Source: Gammaproteobacteria bacterium (lineage in GTDB: Bacteria > Pseudomonadota > Gammaproteobacteria > Pseudomonadales > Pseudohongiellaceae). From it: a stretch of 64,000 nt of DNA. Location of the stretch: NCBI GenBank assembly GCA_018661465.1, contig JABJIC010000018.1, positions 181,458 through 245,457 on the forward strand, given 5' to 3'. Under the pieces are notes generated by a model. That model had not been told where the DNA came from, did not search any database, and saw nothing but the letters and a program-made list of their open reading frames with translations. Shown here piece after piece: positions 1-9,516 of the stretch. Made by a program: the position numbers and the translations under genes. Each line of letters begins with the position of its first letter. Position 1 is the stretch's first letter.

Positions 1-2
1 CT

Positions 3-65
3 GATATAGTACGGACTACAGAGATTATTGGGCTTGCACGAAAAGCTATAAACGACTTAATATAG
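3..65 (+). CDS. 3' end of an unidentified gene (possibly trpA)
   Basis: An open frame enters from the left edge and stops with TAG at 63-65, giving a 20-residue tail that begins DIVRTTEIIGL and ends in a short amphipathic helix. Too little is present to identify the protein from sequence. In many gammaproteobacteria trpA lies directly upstream of accD-folC, so a TrpA C-terminus is plausible, but that is inference from gene order alone. The stop lies 32 bases before accD, so the two are probably cotranscribed. Confidence 0.4.
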   Translation, partial: DIVRTTEIIGLARKAINDLI

Positions 66-97
66 GTCTTATAACATATTGATATTACGGATTTAAA

Positions 98-982
98 ATG
101 AGCTGGATTGACAAAATACTACCGTCTATCGCGAACGCCCCGGGGGAGAGCAAGAAATCTGCTGTGCCGGAAGGCGTATGGAAGAAATGCCCGCGCTGCG
201 ACGCTATGTTGTATAAAAAATCCCTCAGTGAGAACCATGATGTCTGCCCTAAATGTGATCATCATTTAAGGATCGCTGCACGTCGACGCTTGGAATTGTT
301 TCTGGATAGCGGCGGACAAGAAGAGCTAAACAGCGAGCTCGAGCCTGTAGATTTGCTCAAATTCAAGGATCTTAAGAAATACAAAGATAGGCTTGCTGCT
401 GCTCAAAAAGGCACTGGCGAGAAAGATGCCCTTATCGTAATGAAGGGGGCAATTAATGGTACCCCAGCAATTGTTGCAGCCTTCGAATTCGCCTTTATTG
501 GCGGCTCTATGGGCGCGGTAGTGGGTGAAAAGTTCACTCAGGCTGTCAACACCTGTATTAAAGAAGGCCTACCGCTGATCTGTTTTTCCACCAGTGGCGG
601 TGCGCGCATGCAGGAAGCATTGATTTCCTTGATGCAAATGGCCAAGACTTCAGCGGCGCTACAGAAGCTGAAAGAGGAGTCATTGCCTTATATTTCGGTT
701 TTGGTGGACCCAGTTTATGGTGGAGTTTCCGCCAGTCTTGCGATGTTGGGTGATATCAATATTGCGGAACCAAATGCCTTGGTAGGCTTTACCGGACCAG
801 ACGTTATTCGGCAAACTGTAAGAGTTAAATTGCCCGAAGGCTTTCAGCGAAGTGAATTCCTACTGGAGCACGGCGCTATCGATATGATTGTTCATCGCCG
901 GGATATGCGTGGCAAGATAGCCTCAATTCTGGACAAGTTAATGCATCATCGAAACTCAGCCCCTAAGGCGATCACCAGCTAG
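98..982 (+). CDS. accD: Acetyl-CoA carboxylase carboxyltransferase subunit beta
   Basis: AccD is the beta subunit of the acetyl-CoA carboxylase carboxyltransferase. With AccA it moves the carboxyl group from biotin to acetyl-CoA, giving malonyl-CoA for fatty acid synthesis in the cytoplasm. The 294-residue length is normal. A four-cysteine zinc ribbon is visible near the N-terminus (C31, C34, C50, C53), followed by the crotonase-type carboxyltransferase fold with the conserved stretch [11 protein letters not shown]. The ATG start fits the usual MSWIDK opening. A weak ribosome site precedes it. It lies just upstream of folC, the usual gammaproteobacterial arrangement. Identification is secure. 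Confidence 0.97.
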   Translation: MSWIDKILPSIANAPGESKKSAVPEGVWKKCPRCDAMLYKKSLSENHDVCPKCDHHLRIAARRRLELFLDSGGQEELNSELEPVDLLKFKDLKKYKDRLAAAQKGTGEKDALIVMKGAINGTPAIVAAFEFAFIGGSMGAVVGEKFTQAVNTCIKEGLPLICFSTSGGARMQEALISLMQMAKTSAALQKLKEESLPYISVLVDPVYGGVSASLAMLGDINIAEPNALVGFTGPDVIRQTVRVKLPEGFQRSEFLLEHGAIDMIVHRRDMRGKIASILDKLMHHRNSAPKAITS

Positions 983-1018
983 GATATCAGCCTCGGCGTC
1001 GCTCCCCGGAAGATTGTA

Positions 1019-2329
1019 ATGCTCTCGAAAGATAGCTCGCTTGATAGCTGGCTGGCACATATTTCAAGTGTACACCCACGAGAAATTGACTTAGGCCTTG
1101 ATCGCATCTCGAAGGTCGCTGCTCGACTACTTCCAGCTCGGCCCGGAAAGTTCGTAGTTACTGTTGCAGGAACCAATGGCAAAGGCAGCAATGTTGCCGC
1201 TATGGAAGCCATGCTTATTGCGAATAAATTTTCCACTGGCGCATTTACCTCTCCTCATATTTCCAGATTCAATGAACGTATCCGGCTTAACGGCCAGGAT
1301 GTCAGTGATGAAGTGCTGATTAGTGGCTTGCTGGCAATCGAGTCTTGTCGTCAGGGTGAGTCACTTAGTTATTTCGAATACTCCACCCTGTTAGCGCTGT
1401 TGATATTCGCCGAGGTTGAAGTGGATGTTGCAATTCTTGAAGTAGGTTTGGGGGGTAGGCTTGATGCAGTAAATCTGATCGACCCGGATGTTGCAGTGAT
1501 TACCAGCATCAGTATCGATCACGAGGACTGGCTCGGATCTGATCTGGATGGGATTGCAGCAGAGAAGGCGGGAATCATGCGTGAAAATGTTCCCACAGTG
1601 TGCTGCGATGAGTTTCCCAGTAAAAGTATCAACGAAAAGGCAGAGGCGATTTCTTCCAGGCTCTATGTGATGAACCAGCATTATTCAATGCAGGCAATTG
1701 AGAGGGATCAGGCCTGGATGTGGTCAGGGCTTAACGTCAGCAATGTGCCGATTGAGTGCGGGCCCATTGCAAACAAAAGCATTCATTTTTCAAATTTGGC
1801 CAGCGCGATGCAGGCGCTTGCTCTTTTGCCTCTGGATATCGATTGGCAACTCGCAGCCAAAGCGCTGGCTCAGTTGCATCTGGCGGGTCGATTTGAGTTA
1901 CGCAGGGATAGAAAAAGCGGATGTCCCGTCATATTCGATGTCGCTCACAATCCGGCCGCGGCAACACTTTTGGCCGCTAATTTAGAAGGCCTGCAGGCGG
2001 GGCATGAGGCTTATGGAACTATTGCTGTAGTACTGGCTGTGATGGCAGATAAAGATGTAGAGGAAATGGTTTCATCCTTAGAATCCTGCTCCGACTTCTG
2101 GTATATTGCGCAGGTCGATGAGGCACGTTCGATGCCGGTCTCAGAGCTAAATGAACGCCTGAAAAATCGAGCTTTTTTCCAACAGGAGAAAACACAGCTT
2201 GAATGCTTCGAAAGTGTTTCGGAAGCCTATGAAAAGGCTTGCGAATTGAACCCTGAACGAGGTTTGGTAGTGGTAAGCGGTTCTTTTTTCACCGTTGCCT
2301 CAGTCCGGGACAAAAGTGACGCACTGTAA
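1019..2329 (+). CDS. folC: Folylpolyglutamate synthase / dihydrofolate synthase
   Basis: FolC is a cytoplasmic ATP-dependent ligase of the Mur-ligase family. It adds glutamate to dihydropteroate and extends the polyglutamate tail of folates. The ATP-binding loop GTNGKGS lies at residues 51-57, followed by the central Mur-ligase motifs (EVGLGGRLDAVN, TSISIDHEDWLG) and the C-terminal ligase domain with FDVAHNPAA. The 436-residue length is typical. The ATG is preceded by GGAAG at 1007-1011 at good spacing, which supports this start. It follows accD by 36 bases and leads into the SPOR-domain gene, so it is probably part of an accD-folC-SPOR-cvpA-purF run. Confidence 0.96.
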   Translation: MLSKDSSLDSWLAHISSVHPREIDLGLDRISKVAARLLPARPGKFVVTVAGTNGKGSNVAAMEAMLIANKFSTGAFTSPHISRFNERIRLNGQDVSDEVLISGLLAIESCRQGESLSYFEYSTLLALLIFAEVEVDVAILEVGLGGRLDAVNLIDPDVAVITSISIDHEDWLGSDLDGIAAEKAGIMRENVPTVCCDEFPSKSINEKAEAISSRLYVMNQHYSMQAIERDQAWMWSGLNVSNVPIECGPIANKSIHFSNLASAMQALALLPLDIDWQLAAKALAQLHLAGRFELRRDRKSGCPVIFDVAHNPAAATLLAANLEGLQAGHEAYGTIAVVLAVMADKDVEEMVSSLESCSDFWYIAQVDEARSMPVSELNERLKNRAFFQQEKTQLECFESVSEAYEKACELNPERGLVVVSGSFFTVASVRDKSDAL

Positions 2330-2370
2330 CTAAATGACAACTAGTATATGACTACTGGAGTTTCTTCAGC

Positions 2371-3003
2371 GTGAATCAAGGTACTAAACAGCGAATTGTT
2401 GGTACTGTAGTCCTGCTCGCGCTGGCCTTGATTTTCTTGCCCATTATTTTTGACGGCGAAGGAAGTTATCAGGACGACCTTGCTAGCAGAATCCCTGACC
2501 CCCCGATTATTTCCATACTTCCCGAACCGATGCAGACTCGACCGGTGATCATCGCCAATACAGATGCAATAAATCTTAGTGATGAAACCTCAGCAAATCA
2601 GCAAGCATCTAACGACGAGCAGTCGACTGCTACAGGCTCAGCCGAAGACCCATCTGCGTCAGCGATCGATGCAGACGAAGAAAATACTGTCGAGGTAAGC
2701 AGCTCTGAAGCGGTCTTTACCCGGGAAATCCCTCAACTTGCCAGCAATGGATTACCAGAAGGCTGGAGTGTACGTTTAGGCTCTTTCTCCGACTCGAGCA
2801 ACGCATCAAAGCTTTTGCAAGATTTGCTGGAGGCAGAATACAAAGCGTATTCACGAGTTATTCAGCGAGATCAGGGAGAACTGACGGCTATATTTGTTGG
2901 GCCCTGGCTAGATCGAAATCGAGCAGATGATTATCAGCAGACGCTGGAGGAAGAATTTAATCTAGCGGGTCTGGTTGTTCCCTATGAGATCGAGAAGTTA
3001 TAA
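2371..3003 (+). CDS. SPOR-domain inner-membrane protein (DedD-like)
   Basis: This 210-residue protein starts at GTG. It has a short cytoplasmic N-terminus, one hydrophobic membrane segment at about residues 10-26, an acidic, serine-rich periplasmic linker at about 45-115, and a C-terminal SPOR domain from about residue 130 (GWSVRLGSFSD onward). SPOR domains bind denuded glycan strands at division-site peptidoglycan. The architecture and the position between folC and cvpA match DedD, a minor cell-division protein. Sequence similarity to DedD outside the SPOR domain cannot be judged by eye, so I leave the symbol blank. Confidence 0.85.
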   Translation: MNQGTKQRIVGTVVLLALALIFLPIIFDGEGSYQDDLASRIPDPPIISILPEPMQTRPVIIANTDAINLSDETSANQQASNDEQSTATGSAEDPSASAIDADEENTVEVSSSEAVFTREIPQLASNGLPEGWSVRLGSFSDSSNASKLLQDLLEAEYKAYSRVIQRDQGELTAIFVGPWLDRNRADDYQQTLEEEFNLAGLVVPYEIEKL

Positions 3004-3023
3004 GCACAGGCGCGTGTGTCTCC

Positions 3024-3530
3024 ATGAACGAAGTTGATATAGCGATATTAGTAGTTATCGGTCTCTCCTGCCTTTTTGGTTTGTGGAGGGGGCTGATAAA
3101 AGAAGTGCTTTCATTGGTGACCTGGATCGCAGCTTTGCTGGTAGCCAGGGTATACAGTCAAACTCTCTCAGACCTGATGACAGGGATGATTGAAAATGAA
3201 GGTGCTCGCTATGTGGCAGCATTTGCATCGCTATTTGTCATAGTGATGATGTTGGGGACTCTGCTAAACCACCTCATGTCAAAGCTACTTACAATAAGTG
3301 GTCTAAAGTTCGCAGACAGGGTTTTTGGTGGAGTGTTTGGAGTCGCCAGGGGCGTGATTATTGTATTGGTTATTATGTTTATCACCAGCGTATTCGTTTC
3401 AGAGACCCAGCGCTGGCAGCAATCGGTTCTTATTCCTTACGGCATGGATTTGATCGAGCGCTCGCAGATTTTTATTGGGGATATTAATAGCGTCGAGACG
3501 CCTAATTCAGATAGCTCACTCACGGAGTAA
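3024..3530 (+). CDS. cvpA: CvpA family membrane protein
   Basis: This is a 168-residue protein with about four hydrophobic segments. It opens with the characteristic CvpA N-terminus (a short acidic start, then a hydrophobic helix and GLWRGLIKE). CvpA is a small inner-membrane protein first described as needed for colicin V production and later linked to envelope stress tolerance; its molecular role is unclear. Its place directly upstream of purF is the classic cvpA-purF pair. It begins 20 bases after the SPOR gene and ends 2 bases before purF, so translation is probably coupled. Confidence 0.93.
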   Translation: MNEVDIAILVVIGLSCLFGLWRGLIKEVLSLVTWIAALLVARVYSQTLSDLMTGMIENEGARYVAAFASLFVIVMMLGTLLNHLMSKLLTISGLKFADRVFGGVFGVARGVIIVLVIMFITSVFVSETQRWQQSVLIPYGMDLIERSQIFIGDINSVETPNSDSSLTE

Positions 3531-3532
3531 AT

Positions 3533-5062
3533 ATGTGCGGATTGGTTGGGGTTGTAACAGGTAAAGACGTTGGTGTCTGTCTCTATGACGCGCTGACGGT
3601 ACTACAGCATCGAGGGCAGGATGCTGCGGGCATCATGACCAGTGATGGCGGCAAGTTAAACCTGCGTAAAGATAACGGCCTGGTTAAAGATGTTTTCCGT
3701 ACACGGCATATGCGAAGACTTACGGGTCAAATGGGAATAGGGCACGTCCGCTATCCCACAGCCGGTAGTTCGAGCCCAGCGCTGGCACAGCCATTCTATG
3801 TAAACTCTCCTTATGGTCTAAGCCTGGTTCATAATGGAAATCTCACCAACACCAAAGAGTTATTACGAGATCTTTTCAAGGAAGATCTTCGTCACATCAA
3901 CACCGATTCAGATTCGGAAGCTTTGTTGAATGTATTTGCCCATGAACTACAGCGTCGTAATAAAGTTAAGGCAACACCTGAGGATGTTTTTGCAGCCGTT
4001 GCCGGTGTGCACAATCGCTGCCGTGGTGGTTTTGCCTGTGTGGTGATGATTGCGGGATACGGTCTGGTTGGTTTTAGAGACCGAAACGGTATCAGGCCAT
4101 TGGTCTTTGGTAGCCGTGAAGGAGAAAACGGTAAGGAGTATATGCTCTCATCTGAATCCGTCGCCCTGGATTCTCAGGGATTTACCGTCGAGCGAGATGT
4201 GGCTCCCGGCGAAGCGGTGTTTATTGATGTTAAGGGGAATTTCCACAGTCAGCTGTGTACAGAGCCTGGCGAGCACACGCCTTGCATCTTTGAGCACGTG
4301 TATTTCGCGCGACCGGACTCCCTCATGGACAGTATCTCAGTCTATAAGGCTCGGCTTCGAATGGGTGAGAGGCTCGCAGACAAGCTTCTCAGGCAGCGCC
4401 CCGATCATGATATCGATGTGGTAATTCCTATACCCGATACCAGCAGAACGTCGGCTCTAGAGCTAGCCAATCGTCTTGGCATTAAATATCGAGAAGGTTT
4501 TGTTAAGAATCGATATATCGGTCGCACATTTATCATGCCGGGTCAGAGTCAGCGAAGAAAAAGCGTTAAGCAAAAGCTCAATGCTATCGAGTTGGAGTTT
4601 CGCGGAAAAAATGTCTTACTAGTTGATGATTCCATTGTCAGGGGAACTACCTGTCAGCAGATTATCCAGATGGCGAGAGAAGCGGGTGCCAATAAGGTTT
4701 ATTTCGCTTCTGCTGCACCAGCAATTCGCTATCCAAATGTATATGGCATCGATATGCCATCAGCATCGGAGTTAATAGCTGCAGGAAAGACTGACGAAGA
4801 AATTGAGAAAGCTATCGGCGCCGACTGGTTAATCTATCAGGATCTAGATGATCTCGTGGCGACGGCTTCGGAAGGAAATCCAGCTATCAAGAAGTTCGAA
4901 TGCTCGGTATTTAATGGAGAGTACATAACAGGTGATGTAGATGAAATTTATTTAAGGCGCCTGGAAAACACTCGCAATGATAATGCCAAAAAATCAAAGA
5001 AAAAGAAAAGCAGTCAGCACAAGGAACAGAACCTGGTTTCAGATTTTCAAAATGATTCTTAA
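3533..5062 (+). CDS. purF: Amidophosphoribosyltransferase
   Basis: PurF catalyses the first committed step of purine synthesis, moving the glutamine amide nitrogen to phosphoribosyl pyrophosphate to give phosphoribosylamine. After removal of Met1, Cys2 (MCGLVGVV) is the nucleophile of the class II glutamine amidotransferase domain. The C-terminal half is a phosphoribosyltransferase fold with the PRPP loop [10 protein letters not shown] starting at V364. The 509-residue length is standard. The last 30 or so residues are lysine-rich and variable. The start lies two bases after the cvpA stop codon. Confidence 0.97.
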   Translation: MCGLVGVVTGKDVGVCLYDALTVLQHRGQDAAGIMTSDGGKLNLRKDNGLVKDVFRTRHMRRLTGQMGIGHVRYPTAGSSSPALAQPFYVNSPYGLSLVHNGNLTNTKELLRDLFKEDLRHINTDSDSEALLNVFAHELQRRNKVKATPEDVFAAVAGVHNRCRGGFACVVMIAGYGLVGFRDRNGIRPLVFGSREGENGKEYMLSSESVALDSQGFTVERDVAPGEAVFIDVKGNFHSQLCTEPGEHTPCIFEHVYFARPDSLMDSISVYKARLRMGERLADKLLRQRPDHDIDVVIPIPDTSRTSALELANRLGIKYREGFVKNRYIGRTFIMPGQSQRRKSVKQKLNAIELEFRGKNVLLVDDSIVRGTTCQQIIQMAREAGANKVYFASAAPAIRYPNVYGIDMPSASELIAAGKTDEEIEKAIGADWLIYQDLDDLVATASEGNPAIKKFECSVFNGEYITGDVDEIYLRRLENTRNDNAKKSKKKKSSQHKEQNLVSDFQNDS

Positions 5063-5096
5063 AGGTGGTTCCTGAATCTAGAGAAGAGAGTATTGG

Positions 5097-6101
5097 ATGT
5101 TTTCAGTAAACGCAGAAAAGAAGTCGGAAGAACGCACTGATATTGTCGAGAACAATGCTTCTCGTCAGGTGCAGATAGCTGTCGATGAGGTTGGCAAAGC
5201 GCTGTTAGGTAAGGATCATCAGATCCGCCTTGCATTGTGTTGCCTTTTTTCAGGTGGGCACCTGCTGATTGAAGATTTACCAGGAATGGGAAAGACAACT
5301 CTTTCCTACGCATTAGCCAAGGCAATGGGGCTTGATTATAACCGCATTCAATTTACCAGCGATTTGCTACCAGCAGACATTCTGGGAATTTCAATTTATG
5401 ATCAGAACACCAGTGGTTTTACCTTTCACCCCGGACCTATTTTTAGTCAACTGGTGTTGGCGGATGAGATCAATCGAACTACACCTAAAACCCAGAGCGC
5501 CTTGTTAGAGGCAATGGAAGAGCGCCTTGTTAGAGGCAATGGAAGAGCGGCAGGTCACTGTTGAGGGGGAGACGCGAGAGCTTCCTGAGCCTTTCTTCGT
5601 GATTGCTACGCAAAACCCAGTCACCTTGGCAGGAACATATCCACTACCTGAATCCCAGCTGGATAGATTCTTGATGCGCCTACGACTGGGATACCCTGAT
5701 CAGCGTGCTGAGCGAGAACTGTTAGAAATGAACACGGAGAGGGATAAGGTAGAAACTATTCAGCAATGCCTCAGTGAAGAGGATGTGGCTTCCTTTAGGA
5801 AGCAGTCTGCAGATGTTACGGCCAGTGAATCCTTACTGGACTACGTGCAACGAATTATCAATTTTACCCGCGGCAAAGATGAATTTCATTTTGGTTTGTC
5901 TCCGCGAGGAAGTCTGGCCGTCATGCGGGCATCGAAGACCTGGCCCTAATGTGCGGTCGTAATCATGTTATTCCCGAAGATGTTCAAGCTATCTTACCTG
6001 CTGTGGTTGAGCATAGGCTAAGAGCAACAACAGATGATGATGGGCACACCGGAGCTTCTCTAGTGCAGCGACTACTTAACGAAGTCGATGTAATCGATTA
6101 G
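5097..6101 (+). pseudogene. MoxR-family AAA+ ATPase, broken by two frameshifts
   Basis: MoxR proteins are AAA+ ATPases thought to act as chaperones for partner proteins encoded beside them. The intact frame runs from ATG 5097 through Walker A (GMGKTT) and Walker B (LADEINR) to ALLEAMEE. There a perfect 25-bp tandem duplication (5497-5521 and 5522-5546) shifts the frame and gives a stop at 5562-5564. Removing one copy restores the expected family sequence ([10 protein letters not shown]). The frame then breaks again at 5941-5949. One added G in the run TGGCCC would restore KTWALMCGR and a normal C-terminus ending at TAG 6099-6101. Downstream DUF58 and transglutaminase genes are intact. True decay and sequencing or assembly error cannot be told apart here. 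Confidence 0.9.
5497..5546. repeat. Perfect 25-bp tandem duplication inside moxR
   Basis: Bases 5497-5521 and 5522-5546 are identical 25-mers beginning GCGCCTTGTTAGAGG. The unit length is not a multiple of three, so the duplication causes the first frameshift of the upstream moxR. The unit covers the Walker B-proximal motif [10 protein letters not shown] clean deletion of one unit would restore that part of the frame, as expected for replication slippage. Confidence 0.97.
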
Positions 6102-6143
6102 TCCTTGTTTATTTCCTGACCCCAATACGTAGGTAATGGTTTT

Positions 6144-7109
6144 ATGGCCTTGGATTTAGGGGCGAGATGGGATAAAAAATTCCAGCAATGGATGGCTTCC
6201 CGCATTCCTCCCAGGGAAAGCGTTACTCTCGATCGGAAAATTATCTATATCATTCCTAGTTCTAATGGCTTGATGTTCGTTGTCGCAGCGGGCCTAGTGT
6301 TTATTGCTGCTATAAATTACGCAGTTAGCCTGGCCTTCGGCTTGGCATTTTTGATGGTGAGTATTTTTATTCTTGCCATACTGCATTGTTTCAATAATTT
6401 GAATCAGCTTACTTTTACTGGCTTGGCAAGCAGGGCTGTATTTGCTGGCGAGCAGGCTACATTCCGCGTGAAGATCACTAGGTCTCCAACTCGTAAGCAT
6501 GAAGCCTTGCATCTGAATTTCCCTGGTGAAAACAGCAGCCATGCGGACCTTTTCATTAACGATCAGGTAGAAGTTGATGTCTTTGCAGCTGCTTCAAAAA
6601 GAGGGTATTTCAAGGCGCCACTGTTAAAAACAACTACGTATTATCCTTTGGGGCTTTGTCGCGCCTGGTCGGTTCTTGATTTGAATTTACGCTGCCTTGT
6701 GTATCCTAAACCAATACCGTTTGTTATGAGTCAATTCAATATCGGATCTGGCGGCACTGATGATTCGGCAATTATCAAGGAAGGAAGTGAAGATTTTTAC
6801 GGCCTGCGTGATTATGTCCCAGGAGACTCTATGCGCCAGGTTGCATGGAAGAATGTAGCTCGTGGTCAGGGGATGCAGGTAAAACAGTTTGTAGACTACG
6901 TCGACAATAAGGTTTGGCTGGATTGGGATATGTTTTACGGTTTTAACACAGAAGAGCGACTGTCTCGTCTATGTTATTGCATTCTCAAATTATCCAAACA
7001 GGATAAGCCCTTCGGGATGAAAATTCCGGGCTCTGAAATACCTCCGGATACCGGTCCTGAACATAAAAAGAAGCTATTGCGCACTCTTGCGCTTTTTGGG
7101 GTGGAATAG
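6144..7109 (+). CDS. DUF58 domain protein (MoxR partner)
   Basis: A 321-residue protein with two hydrophobic segments near the N-terminus (about residues 35-75), then a beta-rich region and the DUF58 signature (EDFYGLRDYVPGDSMRQVAW) near residues 215-235. DUF58 proteins are VWA-like and almost always travel with MoxR ATPases and transglutaminases; their biochemical role is not settled. It begins 42 bases after the moxR remnant and overlaps the following transglutaminase gene by one base (TAGTG). The intact frame despite the broken moxR suggests that selection on it continues, or that the moxR lesion is recent or artefactual. Confidence 0.9.
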   Translation: MALDLGARWDKKFQQWMASRIPPRESVTLDRKIIYIIPSSNGLMFVVAAGLVFIAAINYAVSLAFGLAFLMVSIFILAILHCFNNLNQLTFTGLASRAVFAGEQATFRVKITRSPTRKHEALHLNFPGENSSHADLFINDQVEVDVFAAASKRGYFKAPLLKTTTYYPLGLCRAWSVLDLNLRCLVYPKPIPFVMSQFNIGSGGTDDSAIIKEGSEDFYGLRDYVPGDSMRQVAWKNVARGQGMQVKQFVDYVDNKVWLDWDMFYGFNTEERLSRLCYCILKLSKQDKPFGMKIPGSEIPPDTGPEHKKKLLRTLALFGVE

Positions 7110-9154
7110 TGGATATCAGCTATCAGATTCCTCGAACTGCTCTAGTCTGGATATTGATTTCGGTAGTTATGGTTGTGCTACCGCAGAGTTTAAGAATACC
7201 CGCCTGGATTTCCATTATTGCCCTTGGTTGCGTGATCTGGCGAGTATTGATATTTACTGGAAAGTTAAATTACCCAAGCCGCTTGATGCGAGTTGGAGTT
7301 GTGCTGTTTACTGTGGCTGTTTCTATTTCCCAAATGCGAAATATCGGAGTTGGTCTGGACTCTGCTGCAAGTTTGCTGGTTCTCGGTTTTGTTTTTAAAT
7401 TAATAGAAATGCGCCAGAAGAGAGATATCTATGTGGTGATAGCTCTTTGTTTTATATTAAGCATGGTCTCCTTTCTTTATTCCCAGAGTGTTGTGGCGAC
7501 GCTATATATCGCTGCCTGTGTAGTGGTGATTACCGGAGCGATGATTTCACTCAATCGCTCGGTATTGATATCGGACAATTCAGGAACAATAAGACTTGCT
7601 ATGAAACTCTCTATGCAGGCCTTGCCATTGACCATAGTTTTGTTTGTAGTATTTCCCAGAATCGCGCCGTTATGGGCAGTACCTATCTCTAGTAACGGTA
7701 GTACTACCGGTGTAAGCGATGAGATGGCCCCTGGAGATATCAGTCAGCTCGGCCGCTCTGGGGAATTGGCATTTCGGGTACAGTTTGAAAACGGTGCTCA
7801 ACCTTTTCATTCGGAGCTCTACTGGAGAGGGTTGGTATTAGATGACTTCGATGGGGTCACCTGGCGTCGAACCAATAGCTCATCTTCTTCGTCCTATGGT
7901 CGCGCTGCAGCGTTATCGGACTTTAACTTCAATTGGCAGGACAGGGTCAACACCGACGGTAATCCGATTTACTACAATGTGATTTTGGAACCGACACAAC
8001 AACCCTGGATTTTTGGGCTTCACCTGGCTGAAGATCAAAGTAACAAATATTTTCAGAGCAGAAATTTCGAATTATTTAATAACGGCCTGATTACCCAGAG
8101 GACGAGTTACGATCTCAGGTCGTGGCGTAGCAATCAAACAGATGTGACACTCCTGGATAGCGGCCGTAGGCGCACAACAAGCCTTCCTGACGATGATGGT
8201 AACGAACAGAGCCGTCGGTTCGCTCAGCAGCTGCGCAGTAGCGTCAATAGCGATAGAGATTACGTCTATGCTGTTTTGGCGAACTTTCAACAGAGCGAAT
8301 TCTATTACACTCTCAATCCTTCCTTGCTCGGCGATAATCGTATTGATGATTTCCTGTTTAATACCCGGGAAGGATTTTGCGAGCACTATGCCAGTAGCTT
8401 TGCTTATCTGATGCGTGCCGTTGGTATTCCGTCGAGGGTGGTTGTGGGCTATCAAGGGGCTGAGTACAACCCTTACGAAGACTATATGATGGTCTATCAA
8501 TATAACGCCCATGCCTGGAATGAGGTTTGGTTGGAAGGGGAAGGTTGGGTTCGCTTCGATCCAACTTCAGCTGTCTCCCCTGAAAGAATTGAACTGGGTG
8601 TTGAGGCTGCTTTGGCAGATGATCCTGCATTCATGGAGGATGGCCTGTTTTCTGCAGTTCGAAGAGGCAACATAGATTGGATTAACGCCATGCGATTGCG
8701 CCTGGATGCTATTGAGTATGAATGGAATCGTCGCGTCGTTAACTATAATGAAGACGTTCAGTTTGAAGTATTTGAACAAATTCTAGGAGAGGTTACGGAA
8801 GAGAAGATTCTCATGCTGCTTATCGGGCTGGCTAGTGTAGCTCTGGCGGTTGTTGGATTCACAGTGATTCGCTTCGATCCTCCTTCACCACAGACGCCAG
8901 TCAATAAATTCTATAAACAGGTATTGTGCAAGGAGCTGAGGAAGATTGGTCTGGAGCGGGCTCCAGGAGAAGGGCCGCAAGCTTTTTGTGCAAGGGTTTC
9001 ACGGGAAAGACCTGAGTTGGCTGGGCCGATGGCGGAAATTACTAAGCTGTATATTCAATTAAACTACGGAGAGAAAACGGTAGAACAGGAAACCATTAAA
9101 ACAGAGCTACGAAAAATGAAGAGCTTGTTTCAGCAATTGCGAACTAGTGTTTAA
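7109..9154 (+). CDS. Membrane transglutaminase-like protein, TgpA family (DUF3488/DUF4129)
   Basis: This is a 681-residue protein. Its N-terminal third is a bundle of hydrophobic helices (DUF3488), followed by a periplasmic transglutaminase-core domain and a further membrane segment at about residues 570-590 leading to a short cytoplasmic DUF4129-like tail. The papain-like catalytic triad is visible: C424 in GFCEHYA, H468 in NAHAW and D484 in FDPT. The Pseudomonas aeruginosa relative TgpA is essential, but its substrate is unknown. The GTG start overlaps the DUF58 stop by one base. The 3' end overlaps the convergent SUI1 gene by four bases. Confidence 0.92.
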   Translation: MDISYQIPRTALVWILISVVMVVLPQSLRIPAWISIIALGCVIWRVLIFTGKLNYPSRLMRVGVVLFTVAVSISQMRNIGVGLDSAASLLVLGFVFKLIEMRQKRDIYVVIALCFILSMVSFLYSQSVVATLYIAACVVVITGAMISLNRSVLISDNSGTIRLAMKLSMQALPLTIVLFVVFPRIAPLWAVPISSNGSTTGVSDEMAPGDISQLGRSGELAFRVQFENGAQPFHSELYWRGLVLDDFDGVTWRRTNSSSSSSYGRAAALSDFNFNWQDRVNTDGNPIYYNVILEPTQQPWIFGLHLAEDQSNKYFQSRNFELFNNGLITQRTSYDLRSWRSNQTDVTLLDSGRRRTTSLPDDDGNEQSRRFAQQLRSSVNSDRDYVYAVLANFQQSEFYYTLNPSLLGDNRIDDFLFNTREGFCEHYASSFAYLMRAVGIPSRVVVGYQGAEYNPYEDYMMVYQYNAHAWNEVWLEGEGWVRFDPTSAVSPERIELGVEAALADDPAFMEDGLFSAVRRGNIDWINAMRLRLDAIEYEWNRRVVNYNEDVQFEVFEQILGEVTEEKILMLLIGLASVALAVVGFTVIRFDPPSPQTPVNKFYKQVLCKELRKIGLERAPGEGPQAFCARVSRERPELAGPMAEITKLYIQLNYGEKTVEQETIKTELRKMKSLFQQLRTSV

Positions 9155-9507
9155 CCGCCCGAGAGCTTTACATCCTTAAAGTGCTTCGCCATTTCAGTCT
9201 TCAATTTATCCCGATGATCTCCCTGAATTTCTATTACTCCATCTTTAACAGTTCCACCTGAGCCGCATAGAGCTTTCAACCGCTTCGATAGTTTTTTTAG
9301 TTCAGCTTCCGGCAAAGGGCATCCTCGAATAAGCGTCACTCCCTTGCCTTTTCGGCCCTTACTTTCTCGAGAAATTCTTATAGCTGGTTCTGTGTTTTGT
9401 ACAGGTTTAAGTTCTGACGAACGACATTTACAATTTTTTAGAGGTTTATGGCAGCCGCGACAGATACTGTCTCCAGCGGTACTGAACACCAGTCGTGACT
9501 CACTCAT
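9151..9507 (-). CDS. SUI1/YciH-family translation factor
   Basis: A 118-residue protein with a short cysteine-rich N-terminus (CRGCHKPLKNCKC) and a C-terminal SUI1/eIF1 fold with the conserved GKGVTLIRG and GSGGTVKDGVIEIQGD motifs. In Escherichia coli YciH is an eIF1-like protein reported to influence start-site fidelity and translation under stress. Here it starts only 9 bases after the batD stop on the same strand, so it appears to be the last gene of the BAT operon. It overlaps the convergent transglutaminase gene by 4 bases. The family call is secure; the role in this operon is unknown. Confidence 0.92.
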   Translation of the reverse strand: MSESRLVFSTAGDSICRGCHKPLKNCKCRSSELKPVQNTEPAIRISRESKGRKGKGVTLIRGCPLPEAELKKLSKRLKALCGSGGTVKDGVIEIQGDHRDKLKTEMAKHFKDVKLSGG

Positions 9508-9516
9508 TGTAGTGGA

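Noticed and set aside
8072..8512. 146-codon minus-strand frame inside the TgpA gene
   Set aside because: It is antisense to the catalytic domain of a clear transglutaminase and has no signal of its own.
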